From positions 62,001 to 126,000 of the forward strand of contig JAGYLP010000006.1 in the NCBI GenBank assembly GCA_018401015.1: a DNA stretch of 64,000 bases. The letters are read 5' to 3'. Both the position numbers and the translations under genes were made by a program. Of the stretch, positions 9,619-19,124 are shown piece by piece. The first letter of the stretch is position 1, and every line of letters starts with the position of its first letter. Origin of the DNA: Bacteroidales bacterium (GTDB lineage Bacteria; Bacteroidota; Bacteroidia; Bacteroidales; M50B96). Under the pieces are notes generated by a model that saw only the letters and a program-made list of their open reading frames with translations, did no database searches and had not been told where the DNA came from.

Positions 9619-12246
9619 TTGAAAAATCTGGCAAGTATTCAAACCAAACTCCGCGAGTTTCACGACGATAAATCCTTAACGAATCTGTATCGAAAAGGAC
9701 ATTCCTTGTACTTAAATGCACAAATCGTATCCCTTTCTCATTCCGATAAATTCGACGAATTCCTGGTGATCGATCAGTACGAAGATTTCAGAGTGCGACA
9801 ACACTACCACGAAGCACTCACCAGCAACTGCAGCTGCAAAAGCCCGGTGGTATGTGCCCATCGCATTGCGGCCTTATTTCAAGCTCACGAGGATCTTGCC
9901 CGCGAGGCAGATCAGGATTTAAAACCCGGTGTGGTGTACACTCGCGAAGGGATGATTAAACGGGTGCTAAAAGAACGATTCGAAAAAGCTCGAAAAGCAA
10001 ACTACAAAATCGTTCTGAGCGATAACCGCTTTGGCGAACACATCCTAAGTAACGAACGAGAACAAAGTTATCGCATAACCCTGCACGACCTGAACCGACG
10101 AACCGGCTATTGCACTTGCCCCGATTACAAAAAAAATAAACTGGGAACCTGCAAACACCTTATTTGGACCTACCGCTTCCTTCATCAGCATAAAGAACTT
10201 CTGGAAACCAAAAGCAGCGAATATCCATTCATCGAGATTTATCGCAATCCATTAAACGATTATAAAATTTCGTGGTACTACCCGGGCCGCGTTCCCGAAC
10301 CGGAAATCTCGGCCTTGCTCTTTCAGTACTTCGACGAAGATTTATCGCTCAAGCCCCGAATGGAGGCGGGGTTCCTCAATTTTTTGCATGAGGTGGAAAA
10401 TTTCAAACAAGTCCTGGTTCGCGACGAAGTGTACGAATACATTGAGCGGCGATTTCAGGAGGTAACGCTGAAAAAGAAAAGGGAAACCACCCCTTTAAAT
10501 TATGACTTGCTCAAAAAGCCGCCCTACCTGTTTCAACGAACCGGAATCGAATTCCTAACCTTTAACGAACGGGCTATCCTCGCCGACGAAATCGGGCTGG
10601 GGAAAACCTATCAGGCTATCGGAGCGGCCATTTTTAAACAACAAATACTTGGTTTTTCGAAATGTCTTGTGGTTTGTCCGGCTTCCTTACTGGCTCATTG
10701 GGCCGAAGAAATTAAGCGCTTTACCGGCACCGAAGCCTGCGTGTTGAGTAAATCGCCCGAAAAACGCTTACAACAATACGACGAAGAAAAGGCCTATTTC
10801 TACCTGATAAACTACGAGAAGCTATCGCGCGACAAAGAAGCACTCCGACGTTTCGCACCGGACCTGCTCATTCTCGACGAAGCGCAACGGCTTAAAAACT
10901 ACGACTCGCAGCTGGTGCATCATTGTCAGTCGATACCCTTCAAACACATTGTAGCCCTGAGCGGAACTCCCATCGACAAGAAACTCAGCGAGCTTTACAC
11001 CCTTATGTACATTGTGGATCCCGAGCGACTCAGCCCCCTCTGGGAGTTCTCCTACCAACACTACTATTTCGATCCCGACAAAGAAGATGAAGTTTTGGGT
11101 TATCACTCACTCGATAAGCTGAAAGAAAAAATAGCTCCGGTTCTTTTACGGAGAACGAAAAAGTCGGTTTGGAAAGATTTACCGGAAATGGTCGAAATCA
11201 ATATCCCGGTACCCATGCAAGTTTCCCAGCTCGAGTGGCAAAAAGATCATCTGCTTGGACTGCGGAAAATCCTGGAAAAGAAAATCAAAACCCCTTTCGA
11301 TCATCAGGCTATTTTTCGAATGTTCAATAAGTTACGCATGGTAGCCAATAGCGACTTTTTGTTGCATGGCGAGCCCTCCGAAATTCCCAAATTGGATGAA
11401 TTACGCGAGATTCTGCTCAACAAGCTCAACTTACGAGAGCAAAAGCAAAAAATCGTGATTTTCTCCGACTGGAAAAGCTTGAACTTGATGATAGCCCGCA
11501 TGCTTCGATCCGAAGGAATTGGCATGGTAGAACTGCATGGCGAAGTACCGGTAGATAAACGAAGCGATTTGCTCCAGGAGTTTAACGAAAATCCCGAATG
11601 CCTCGTGTTCTTATCTTCCGCAACCGGGAGCCTGGGCCTCAATTTACAAGAAGCCGATACTCTGATCAATTTTGATATTCCCTGGAAAAGGAGTCAGTGG
11701 GAGCAACGTATTGGAAGGATCGACCGCATGGGACAAAAATCATCGCGCATTCGCATCATCAACCTCATTAGTACCCCTTCCATTGAGACAAGCATCAAAC
11801 AGCGGCTTACCGAATACGATCGCTTATTTTCCGCTTTCAGCGAGGACGAAAAAACCTCTCAGCTCGAATTATTTCCGGCCGAAATGAAGTTACCCGATTG
11901 GCTGACCGAATGGGTCGATATCTTATTAAAGGAAGAACAAAGCGATACTGAATTTCCCGGCTCCGGGCAAAGTATGTGGACGCTAACCGAGTACGAGCAA
12001 CTCCGCAACGGCAATCAGGATGCAGCTCCATTTCAAATTACCGAGGAAGAACCTGAACCCGACCCGGCAGAACAAACCGAGTCGACCAGCTCTTCGACCA
12101 TGCAATCGATTTTAATAAACAGCTTGGAAATGGCGAATCAACTCAGCCTCCTCCAAACCGGGAAAGCTCTATTTTCCGGTAAACCCGAAATAGAAGAAAA
12201 AGATAACTCGTGGCTAATTCGCATTCGGCCGGTTCAAGACGAATAG
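9619..12246 (+). CDS. SNF2/RapA-type helicase with two SWIM zinc-finger domains
   Basis: An 875-residue DNA-dependent ATPase. The N-terminus has two SWIM-like zinc motifs: C71-S-C73 with C79-A-H81, and C165-T-C167 with C178-K-H180; SWIM domains bind DNA or protein. The helicase core begins about residue 305: DEIGLGKTYQAI (Walker A, about 323), ILDEAQRLKN (Walker B, about 420), SGTPIDKKLSEL, and helicase C with VELHGEVPVDKRSDLL and QRIGRIDRMGQ. The tail after 770 is acidic. The start is TTG 9619: an in-frame stop lies 15 bases upstream and the first in-frame ATG is deep inside conserved sequence. It appears to be a single-gene transcript. The exact role (chromatin-like remodelling, transcription recycling or repair) cannot be told from sequence. 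Confidence 0.85.
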   Translation: MKNLASIQTKLREFHDDKSLTNLYRKGHSLYLNAQIVSLSHSDKFDEFLVIDQYEDFRVRQHYHEALTSNCSCKSPVVCAHRIAALFQAHEDLAREADQDLKPGVVYTREGMIKRVLKERFEKARKANYKIVLSDNRFGEHILSNEREQSYRITLHDLNRRTGYCTCPDYKKNKLGTCKHLIWTYRFLHQHKELLETKSSEYPFIEIYRNPLNDYKISWYYPGRVPEPEISALLFQYFDEDLSLKPRMEAGFLNFLHEVENFKQVLVRDEVYEYIERRFQEVTLKKKRETTPLNYDLLKKPPYLFQRTGIEFLTFNERAILADEIGLGKTYQAIGAAIFKQQILGFSKCLVVCPASLLAHWAEEIKRFTGTEACVLSKSPEKRLQQYDEEKAYFYLINYEKLSRDKEALRRFAPDLLILDEAQRLKNYDSQLVHHCQSIPFKHIVALSGTPIDKKLSELYTLMYIVDPERLSPLWEFSYQHYYFDPDKEDEVLGYHSLDKLKEKIAPVLLRRTKKSVWKDLPEMVEINIPVPMQVSQLEWQKDHLLGLRKILEKKIKTPFDHQAIFRMFNKLRMVANSDFLLHGEPSEIPKLDELREILLNKLNLREQKQKIVIFSDWKSLNLMIARMLRSEGIGMVELHGEVPVDKRSDLLQEFNENPECLVFLSSATGSLGLNLQEADTLINFDIPWKRSQWEQRIGRIDRMGQKSSRIRIINLISTPSIETSIKQRLTEYDRLFSAFSEDEKTSQLELFPAEMKLPDWLTEWVDILLKEEQSDTEFPGSGQSMWTLTEYEQLRNGNQDAAPFQITEEEPEPDPAEQTESTSSSTMQSILINSLEMANQLSLLQTGKALFSGKPEIEEKDNSWLIRIRPVQDE

Positions 12247-12296
12247 CCCCCCCCGATTATTCGAGACAATGAACAACATAGAGCCAATTATAAACG

Positions 12297-12304
12297 TATT
12301 TTTG
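12297..12304 (+). promoter_or_regulatory. -7 box for nadB
   Basis: TATTTTTG exactly matches TAnnTTTG and lies 57 bases before ATG 12361; no obvious -33 TTTG is present. Confidence 0.55.
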
Positions 12305-12360
12305 CACCGTGTATTGACAAGCTCTTTCTCAAGTATTCATTTTGTTAGATGGTTGGACGC

Positions 12361-13938
12361 ATGGAGTATAAATTTGATTTTTTAGTAATAGGAACCGGAG
12401 TAGCCGGTTTAAGTTTTGCCTTAAAAGTGGCCGATTACGGCAAAGTTTGCCTTATTAGTAAAACCAGTTTAACCGAAACCAACACCCGGTATGCACAAGG
12501 AGGAATTGCAGCCGTTACGTATCAGCCCGATTCCTACGAGAAACACATTGCCGATACCCTCGAAGCTGGCGATGGATTATGCAAGCCATCGATTGTTGAC
12601 CTGGTTGTAAAAGAAGCTCCCGATCGCATCCAGGAACTCATCGAATGGGGAGCTGAATTCGATAAAAATCCCGATGGTAAATACAATCTGAACCGTGAAG
12701 GAGGTCACTCCGAATACCGAGTACTTCATCATAAAGACAACACCGGTTATGAAATCCAACGCGCACTTACCCAAAAAGTGAGTGAACATCCGAATATCAG
12801 CAGCTTCGATCATCATTTTGCAGTCGAAATAATTACCCAGCATCACCTAGGCGTAAAAGTTACTCGCAGGAATACCGACACCCAGTGTTACGGAGCGTAT
12901 GTTTTGAATAAACGGAACAACAAAGTGGATACGATTCTATCGAAAGTTACTTTTTTAGCAACGGGTGGAGCCGGTAACATTTATCAAACAACAACGAATC
13001 CGACCATTGCCACAGGCGATGGACCGGCGATGGTGTATCGGGCCAAAGGAGCCGTTGAAAACATGGAATTTGTGCAATTTCACCCAACGTCGCTCTACAA
13101 TCCGGGCGAACGTCCGTCCTTCCTCATAACCGAAGCCATGCGCGGGTTTGGTGCCATTCTGCGCAATATCGAAGGAAAAGAATTCATGCATCGATACGAT
13201 AAACGCGAATCGCTCGCGCCACGCGATATTGTGGCTCGTGCCATCGACTCGGAAATGAAAGCCTCCGGAAGCGAACATGTTTACCTCGATGTTCGCCACC
13301 TCGATTACGACGAACTTAAAACCCACTTCCCTATGATAGTGGAAAAGTGCGAATCGCTCGGTATCTACCCCAATAAAGAGTTGATTCCGGTTGTTCCGGC
13401 TGCACACTACTTTTGTGGCGGTATCAAAGTGAATGAAATAGGCAGCTCTACGATCCAAAATTTATATGCCGGAGGCGAATGTGCCAGTACCGGTTTGCAT
13501 GGGGCAAACCGACTTGCCAGCAACTCTCTGCTGGAAGCCGTGGTTTTTTCGCACCGCTCAGCTATCGATGCCTTGGGTAAAATTAATGCCATTAACTTTC
13601 AGGAAGGAATTCCAAAGTGGAACGATTCCGGCACATCGAACCCCGAAGAAATGGTATTGATTACTCAAAACCTGAAAGAGCTTCAGCAAATTATGAGTTA
13701 TTATGTGGGCATTGTTCGTTCGAATTTACGCCTTAAGCGAGCCTTCGACCGACTAGAAATCATTTATCGGGAAACAGAAACCTTGTTCAAGAAATCGACT
13801 GTTTCAGAAGAAATTTGCGAACTCCGTAATGCCATCAACGTAGCCTACTTAGTGATTAAACAGGCCATGGATCGAAAAGAAAGCCGTGGATTGCATTACA
13901 CAATCGACTACAAAAAGAAACACGAAACCTTTGACTAG
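12361..13938 (+). CDS. nadB: L-aspartate oxidase
   Basis: A 525-residue flavoenzyme that oxidises L-aspartate to iminoaspartate, the first step of de novo NAD synthesis. Visible features are the FAD dinucleotide fold at the start (VIGTGVAGLSFALKVADYG), RYAQGGIAAV, EFVQFHPTSLY and the HGANRLASNSLLEA active-site segment. The upstream ATG at 12349 would add only MVGR; ATG 12361 (MEYKFDFLVIGTG) matches the usual N-terminus better. Oxidase activity can use oxygen or fumarate; in an anaerobe fumarate is the likely acceptor. nadA and nadC are not in the window. Confidence 0.93.
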   Translation: MEYKFDFLVIGTGVAGLSFALKVADYGKVCLISKTSLTETNTRYAQGGIAAVTYQPDSYEKHIADTLEAGDGLCKPSIVDLVVKEAPDRIQELIEWGAEFDKNPDGKYNLNREGGHSEYRVLHHKDNTGYEIQRALTQKVSEHPNISSFDHHFAVEIITQHHLGVKVTRRNTDTQCYGAYVLNKRNNKVDTILSKVTFLATGGAGNIYQTTTNPTIATGDGPAMVYRAKGAVENMEFVQFHPTSLYNPGERPSFLITEAMRGFGAILRNIEGKEFMHRYDKRESLAPRDIVARAIDSEMKASGSEHVYLDVRHLDYDELKTHFPMIVEKCESLGIYPNKELIPVVPAAHYFCGGIKVNEIGSSTIQNLYAGGECASTGLHGANRLASNSLLEAVVFSHRSAIDALGKINAINFQEGIPKWNDSGTSNPEEMVLITQNLKELQQIMSYYVGIVRSNLRLKRAFDRLEIIYRETETLFKKSTVSEEICELRNAINVAYLVIKQAMDRKESRGLHYTIDYKKKHETFD

Positions 13939-14164
13939 TCGCTAACTTCACCTTCCGCTTCGCATAAAAAAGGAATTGAAATACTTATCGAGCCGATTGT
14001 TCGAATGCGAGGGCTGGCATGGAATCCTAATCAGAAGAGGGAAAGGGTGCGAAAGGGGATTTCAAAAAGGCATTCGCCATAGTACTGCGCAGCAATCGGG
14101 AGACCTGGCATTATCTTAAAAAGAATTAGGAGTAAGCTAAATTTAAAGGAAAGCAAGAAACAGG

Positions 14165-14896
14165 TTAACTGAACACATTCCCTATTCGTTTGAGGGAGGC
14201 ATAATCCAGAATCTTTATTTTACGGCCATTCAAACTGATTAATTGATCGGTTTTAAATTCCGACAACAAACGAATTACGGATTCGGTTGCGGTACCAATC
14301 ATGTTGGCTATTTCTTCGCGTGTAAGACTTATTTTGAGGTACTCATCGGCATCGACACCAAACTCATTATGCAGGTATAGAATGATTTCGGCCAGCCGCT
14401 CACGTACCGTTTTTTGCGCAATATCGGTAATGAAATTATTCGCATCGCCCAATTCGCGGCAGGCAAGGTTCATAATTTCCCGGGAAAAAGCCTGATTCGT
14501 ATTCACTGTTTTTAGCAAAAAATCGGCAGGAATATGACATAAAACGGCTTCTTCGATAACCATCGCCGACGAGCAAGCGTTTTCCCCGCTAATAATGGAA
14601 CGGTAGCCAAAAATATCGCCCGATTGTGCAAAGCGGATAATCATTTCCTTTCCTTCAACCCCCGTTTTGAAAATCTTAACGATACCCCGCCCAACGCAGT
14701 AAAAGCCATTAATGCGATTACCTTCCTGATACAAAACCGTACCTCGTTTTACTATGGTACAACCTTTAACCTGGTCGAGGTCCCTTAGCTCTTCGTCGGA
14801 CAAATGACGAAAAATGGTTGCTCCATTATTGATACAATCCTGACAGGTTGGAACTAATTCCAGGTTATTCTTACCAACACCATTTTTATGCATCAT
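14165..14896 (-). CDS. Crp/Fnr-family transcriptional regulator
   Basis: A 243-residue regulator. A cyclic-nucleotide-binding-like beta roll spans about 25-145 (LSDEELRDLDQV, VLYQEGNRINGFYCVGRGIV, SGDIFGYRSI). A C-terminal winged helix includes LTREEIANMIGTATESVIRLLSEFK. Two cysteines near residues 18-21 (CQDC) precede the domain, but the four-cysteine FNR cluster pattern is not complete, so redox sensing is not established. A perfect -7 box lies about 90 bases upstream. Divergent from the GroES-like gene, with possible operator palindromes between. Confidence 0.88.
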   Translation of the reverse strand: MMHKNGVGKNNLELVPTCQDCINNGATIFRHLSDEELRDLDQVKGCTIVKRGTVLYQEGNRINGFYCVGRGIVKIFKTGVEGKEMIIRFAQSGDIFGYRSIISGENACSSAMVIEEAVLCHIPADFLLKTVNTNQAFSREIMNLACRELGDANNFITDIAQKTVRERLAEIILYLHNEFGVDADEYLKISLTREEIANMIGTATESVIRLLSEFKTDQLISLNGRKIKILDYASLKRIGNVFS

Positions 14897-14986
14897 AAAA
14901 CTCGTTTTTAATAAATGAAATTACTCGCCGGTGAAAGAGCTTATTGCCGTGAAACGAGCCCTTTAGACTTGCTCTTGTTCCACGTT

Positions 14987-14994
14987 CAAAGATA
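14987..14994 (-). promoter_or_regulatory. -7 box for the Crp/Fnr regulator gene
   Basis: Reverse-strand TATCTTTG is an exact TAnnTTTG match. The leader to ATG 14896 would be about 85 bases. Confidence 0.5.
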
Positions 14995-15273
14995 GATTTT
15001 TAAAACAAACGAAGGTGGAAACCTGTTGTTAAACGCTTATAGTAAATAGGAAAGTATCCGAAGCATACCCATCCGATATACTTAGAGAAACTAAGTATTA
15101 TCCCTAGTCCTGAATTCGATGCAATGATGAAATACCCATCAGATTCATTGATCCGACTAACCGCTATGAATCTCTTATGGGCATTCCGACTGACCATTAA
15201 AAATGAAATTCCATACCGATGAAAAGTCTGGTGTAAAATCTGGTTGGGGTTTTACTTACTTTGCCAGGGAATA
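14995..15273. other. Divergent intergenic region with a short perfect inverted repeat
   Basis: No gene is supported here. An 8-bp perfect inverted repeat ATACTTAG/CTAAGTAT (15078-15085 and 15091-15098, 5-base spacer) could be an operator between the Crp-like regulator and the GroES-like gene. Confidence 0.35.
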
Positions 15274-15669
15274 ATGAAAGTAAATGCCATGAGTTTAGAT
15301 ATCGACGAAAAAGATTTAAGCAGGTTCATTATGGTAGGCGACCGTATTCTGATTAAGCCCAAGAGCCAGTCCGACCGAACAAAATCGGGATTATTCCTTC
15401 CTCCGGGAGTACAGGAAAAAGAGCAAATTCAGAGCGGATATGTACTGAAAGTAGGTCCCGGCTATCCGATCCCAGCCTTGAGCGAAGATGAGCCGTGGAA
15501 ACCAAACAGCGAAGAAGTGCGTTATGTGCCACTTCAGGCAAAAGAAGGCGACCTGGCAGTCTATTTACCAAAAGGAGCTTATGAAATTGAATTCAACAAA
15601 GAGAAATACATCATTCTGCCTCAATCGGCTATTCTCATGTTGATTCGCGACGAAAAACTGTTCTACTAA
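15274..15669 (+). CDS. Stand-alone GroES-like co-chaperonin family protein
   Basis: A 131-residue protein related to GroES. It has the GroES beginning (IMVGDRILIKPK), a mobile-loop-like region (SDRTKSGLFLPPGVQEKEQIQSGYVLKVGPG) and the closing beta strands (KEKYIILPQSAILMLI). It is longer than canonical 95-residue GroES because of an insertion around residues 65-85, and no groL gene is adjacent, so it is probably a lineage-specific paralogue rather than the main co-chaperonin. ATG 15274 follows an AGGGA; the ATG at 15289 is a possible alternative. It converges on the next gene with a 3-base gap. Confidence 0.75.
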   Translation: MKVNAMSLDIDEKDLSRFIMVGDRILIKPKSQSDRTKSGLFLPPGVQEKEQIQSGYVLKVGPGYPIPALSEDEPWKPNSEEVRYVPLQAKEGDLAVYLPKGAYEIEFNKEKYIILPQSAILMLIRDEKLFY

Positions 15670-15672
15670 GAA

Positions 15673-16398
15673 TTAACGAACAATGCTCATTGGCTTGGTA
15701 GCCGAAAAATCAGGGGTCGTTAACTTATAAAAATACTGGCCGGAACTGAGTCGATTCAATTCAACCATCTGGGTGTGATTTCCGGCTCCTAATTTGCCGG
15801 ATTGTACTTCCTGGATTAATTTCCCATCGAGGGAATAAATACCAAGCAAGCATTCTGTTTCGTAGGGTAAGTAAAAACTTATAGCGGTTTGGGTTCGAGC
15901 AGGATTGGGTTGATTCTGTCCTAAATAAAATTGTGCCCCATCGGGAGCCACTTCTGCGGCAATAGCCAGCTTTCCAACAACCGAAATTTCATTGGTCTCG
16001 TAGGTATCGTTTCCTTGCCACCAATTACTAACCTCCAGAGTGTATTCTTTTCCGGTTTCTTGTTTCCATAATCGTAGTTGAAATGGAGTGCCGGCTACAC
16101 AGCCATCTTTCTCGCGGGTATATTCATCGTCGCCCCAAATAGTAATGGCCATATTCCCATCTAAATACACACTACTCCCCACCAGCTGACCAATTGCATT
16201 GAAAGCAGCAACCTCGTCGCCAACCTCGGGCAGTTCGCTCCAGGCGGTCGATAAAATACCTAAGGTCATGTTTACTCCGGTGTTCTTTACACCCACATAG
16301 TGCTTAGGAGGTTCGTATTTGTAAGTGGTACTCTGACTGTAACTCAGAATCGTCATGGAGAAAAATAAAATTCCTAAAAAAATCGAGGTGGTTTTCAT
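15673..16398 (-). CDS. Small secreted protein with 'WGDD' module and T9SS sorting domain
   Basis: A 241-residue exported protein from ATG 16398; the longer in-frame start adds nine residues before a clear signal peptide (MKTTSIFLGILFFSM to about residue 22). Residues about 40-145 form a module (NMTLGILSTAWSELPEVGDE, GQLVGSSVY, ITIWGDDEYT, FQLRLWKQE, WWQGNDTYETNEI) that also occurs near the end of the giant protein at 50.4-53.2 kb. The last 75 residues (YLGQNQPNPARTQTAISFYL to the end) are a T9SS type A sorting domain. Function is unknown; secretion through the SprA translocon is inferred. Confidence 0.82.
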   Translation of the reverse strand: MKTTSIFLGILFFSMTILSYSQSTTYKYEPPKHYVGVKNTGVNMTLGILSTAWSELPEVGDEVAAFNAIGQLVGSSVYLDGNMAITIWGDDEYTREKDGCVAGTPFQLRLWKQETGKEYTLEVSNWWQGNDTYETNEISVVGKLAIAAEVAPDGAQFYLGQNQPNPARTQTAISFYLPYETECLLGIYSLDGKLIQEVQSGKLGAGNHTQMVELNRLSSGQYFYKLTTPDFSATKPMSIVR

Positions 16399-16422
16399 GT
16401 TTTTTGACCAATTATATTCACT

Positions 16423-16430
16423 CAAATGTA
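16423..16430 (-). promoter_or_regulatory. -7 box for the small T9SS cargo gene
   Basis: Reverse-strand TACATTTG, an exact consensus match 24 bases before ATG 16398. Confidence 0.55.
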
Positions 16431-16545
16431 CGCTTTTTTTCAGGGGAGTACAAGCATTCCTGTAAAAGACATAAATATGCTGAAAAACACGGATTTCGGA
16501 ACTCCATAACGGGCTAAATAATTACCGATTCCGAGTGGCATGGTG

Positions 16546-16553
16546 TACCTTTG
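16546..16553 (+). promoter_or_regulatory. -7 box for the malic enzyme gene
   Basis: TACCTTTG exactly matches TAnnTTTG, 26 bases before ATG 16580. Confidence 0.6.
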
Positions 16554-16579
16554 AAGGAAACTAATCAGGCACATGCATT

Positions 16580-18847
16580 ATGACACACATCAGTAAAAAA
16601 GAGGCACTCAATTATCATGAAATGGGACGCAAAGGCAAAATAGAAGTTGTTCCAACTAAACCCTATGCCACTCAACGCGATTTATCGCTGGCTTACACTC
16701 CGGGAGTTGCCCAACCTTGTCTGGAAATTCATAAAAACCCCGACGATGTTTATCGTTATACGACTAAAGGAAATTTGGTCGCGGTTATTTCCAACGGGAC
16801 AGCCGTTTTGGGCCTGGGCGATATTGGGGCTGCTGCCGGAAAACCAGTCATGGAGGGCAAAGGTCTTCTATTTAAAATCTTTGCCGATATCGATGTGTTC
16901 GATATTGAAATCGATGAGCACAACGTAGAAAAAATCATTGCCACCATCAAAGCGATTTCTCCCACTTTCGGGGGAATTAACCTGGAAGATATCAAGGCGC
17001 CCGAATGTTTTGAAATCGAACAAAGGCTGATTAAAGAATTGGATATTCCGGTAATGCACGACGATCAGCATGGAACAGCCATTATATCCGCAGCTGGTTT
17101 ATTAAATGCCTTGGAGCTGGCCAATAAAAAAATCGAAGACGTTGTGTTGGTCGTAAATGGAGCGGGCGCGGCTGCCGTAAGTTGTGTTCGCTTGTATATT
17201 CGTCTGGGCTTAAACCCAAAGAACGTTATCATGGTCGATAGCAAAGGGGTTATCAACGAAGCGCGAACCGATTTAAACGATATCAAAAAAGAATTCATCA
17301 CCTCCCGCAAAGTGAATACGCTCGAAGAAGCGCTCAACGGGTCGGATGTCTTTATCGGCTTATCCGTTGCCGACGTATTGAGCACCGACATGCTCCTTTC
17401 GATGAGTGCGAACCCGATTGTTTTTGCCATGGCCAACCCGAATCCGGAAATAGCCTACGATATAGCCAAAGCAACTCGCGAAGACATTATTCTAGCCACA
17501 GGACGATCCGATTATGCCAATCAAATAAACAATGTACTGGGATTTCCTTTCATCTTCCGTGGAGCGCTCGATGTTCGCGCATCGGCCATTAACGAAGAAA
17601 TGAAAGTTGCCGCAACCCTGGCACTCGCTCAGCTTGCAAAAGAACCGGTCCCCGAAGAGGTAAACCTGGCTTATCAAACCAGCAACTTGGTTTACGGACC
17701 CGACTATTTTATTCCCAAGCCATTGGATCCACGGCTTATTACCACCATTGCCCCGGCAGTAGCCCGCGCAGCCATGGAAAGCGGTGTTGCCAAACAACCC
17801 ATCGAAAACTGGGAAGCTTACACCGAAGAATTGAATCGACGATTGGGAATTGGTAGCCCCATTATTCGTCAACTGAAATCGAAAGCGAAAAAGGCTCCCA
17901 AGCGAGTCGTTTTTTCCGAAGCCGACCACTACAAAATGCTCAAAGCAGCCGAGATTGTAATTAGCGAAAAAATTGCCACGCCCATCTTACTCGGGAATAA
18001 AGAACGAATTCAAAAAATCATTCAGGATAAGGAGTTGGAGCTAAATGGTATTGAAATTATCGATCCGGAGAGTTTAGAAGAAACCGGTCGGCGCGAAGCA
18101 TTTGCAAAGCTTTTATTTGAGAAACGCATTCGCAAGGGCATGAGCTACTTAAGCGCCCTCGACCGCATGAACCAGCGCGCTTATTTTGCTCCCATGCTGG
18201 TGGAAACCGGTTATGCCGATGCCATGGTTTCGGGCATTAAAAAAAGCTATCCCGAAGCACTTCGTCCGGCTTTGGAAGTGATTGGGAAAAGACCTACGCA
18301 TCATTTGGTGTCAGGCATGTACATTATGAATACACCCAAAGGAACCGTCTTTTTTGCTGACACTACGGTAAATTTGAATCCTTCGGTTGAAAGTTTGGTG
18401 GAAATTACCCTTCAAACGGTCGAGGCAGTTCAATCTCTTCAGATTCAACCACGTGTTGCTTTACTTTCGTACTCCAATTTTGGGTCGATAAAAGCCGACA
18501 TCCCGCGTAAAGTTGCCGAAGCCGTTAGGATCCTGCATCGCGATCACCCCAATCTGGTAATCGATGGGGAAATGCAAGCCAATTTTGCGCTCAATAACGA
18601 AATTCTAAAAGAGAATTTCCCCTTTAGCAAATTAGTCGATGGTCCGGCAAACATTCTCATATTTCCATACCTCACCGCCGGCAATATTGCCTACAAACTG
18701 GTACAGGAACTTGGAACAACCGATGCCATTGGTCCCATTTTAAATGGGATGAACAAGCCCGTGCATATTCTTCACTTAGATGCCAGCGTAGCAGAGATTG
18801 TAAACATGGTTACCTATGCGGTAATCGATGCGCAAAACCATTCCTAA
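16580..18847 (+). CDS. maeB: NADP-dependent malic enzyme with C-terminal phosphotransacetylase-like domain
   Basis: A 755-residue enzyme that decarboxylates malate to pyruvate with NAD(P) reduction. Residues 1-420 are the malic enzyme: [41 protein letters not shown], the dinucleotide fold [12 protein letters not shown] and AMANPNPE. Residues about 430-755 resemble phosphate acetyltransferase ([35 protein letters not shown]), which in the MaeB type is regulatory (acetyl-CoA) rather than catalytic. Full length. Malic enzyme-ruvA-sprA is an arrangement I recall from other Bacteroidota. Followed by a terminator. Confidence 0.93.
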   Translation: MTHISKKEALNYHEMGRKGKIEVVPTKPYATQRDLSLAYTPGVAQPCLEIHKNPDDVYRYTTKGNLVAVISNGTAVLGLGDIGAAAGKPVMEGKGLLFKIFADIDVFDIEIDEHNVEKIIATIKAISPTFGGINLEDIKAPECFEIEQRLIKELDIPVMHDDQHGTAIISAAGLLNALELANKKIEDVVLVVNGAGAAAVSCVRLYIRLGLNPKNVIMVDSKGVINEARTDLNDIKKEFITSRKVNTLEEALNGSDVFIGLSVADVLSTDMLLSMSANPIVFAMANPNPEIAYDIAKATREDIILATGRSDYANQINNVLGFPFIFRGALDVRASAINEEMKVAATLALAQLAKEPVPEEVNLAYQTSNLVYGPDYFIPKPLDPRLITTIAPAVARAAMESGVAKQPIENWEAYTEELNRRLGIGSPIIRQLKSKAKKAPKRVVFSEADHYKMLKAAEIVISEKIATPILLGNKERIQKIIQDKELELNGIEIIDPESLEETGRREAFAKLLFEKRIRKGMSYLSALDRMNQRAYFAPMLVETGYADAMVSGIKKSYPEALRPALEVIGKRPTHHLVSGMYIMNTPKGTVFFADTTVNLNPSVESLVEITLQTVEAVQSLQIQPRVALLSYSNFGSIKADIPRKVAEAVRILHRDHPNLVIDGEMQANFALNNEILKENFPFSKLVDGPANILIFPYLTAGNIAYKLVQELGTTDAIGPILNGMNKPVHILHLDASVAEIVNMVTYAVIDAQNHS

Positions 18848-18866
18848 TTCCACCTCGAGTGGAAGC

Positions 18867-18908
18867 TTACAACCCGGAGCTACAGAAGGCTCCGGGCTGT
18901 AAACAGTT
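18867..18908 (+). terminator. Intrinsic terminator after the malic enzyme gene
   Basis: A 14-bp inverted repeat (18867-18880 against 18889-18902, core CCCGGAGC/GCTCCGGG) with one mismatch and an 8-base loop is followed shortly by TTTT. Confidence 0.75.
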
Positions 18909-19097
18909 TTAATACCCAACTTTCCCTATCCAGGGGGAAAGCAACTTGGAACTCCCATTCTAACTATTGGTTTTCGTTGGAAAAACCTGAAATTAAATAC
19001 CTTGCAACAGATCTGACAGACAAATACTTTTTTAGCCTGAGTCCAAAAAATTTAAAATTGCTTAAAAATCAGCTACTCATATCGTAGTAAAAAATCT

Positions 19098-19105
19098 TAC
19101 TTTTG
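19098..19105 (+). promoter_or_regulatory. -7 box for ruvA(-sprA)
   Basis: TACTTTTG, exact consensus match, 20 bases before the ruvA ATG. It may also serve sprA downstream. Confidence 0.6.
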
Positions 19106-19124
19106 GCCGTTTTTAAGCAAAATC

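Noticed and set aside
12241-12360. Possible NAD-related riboswitch upstream of nadB
   Set aside because: Only a promoter box and a C-run were seen; no conserved fold was recognised.
15000-15197. Reverse-strand 65-codon frame in the divergent gap
   Set aside because: No recognisable features; the gap looks regulatory.
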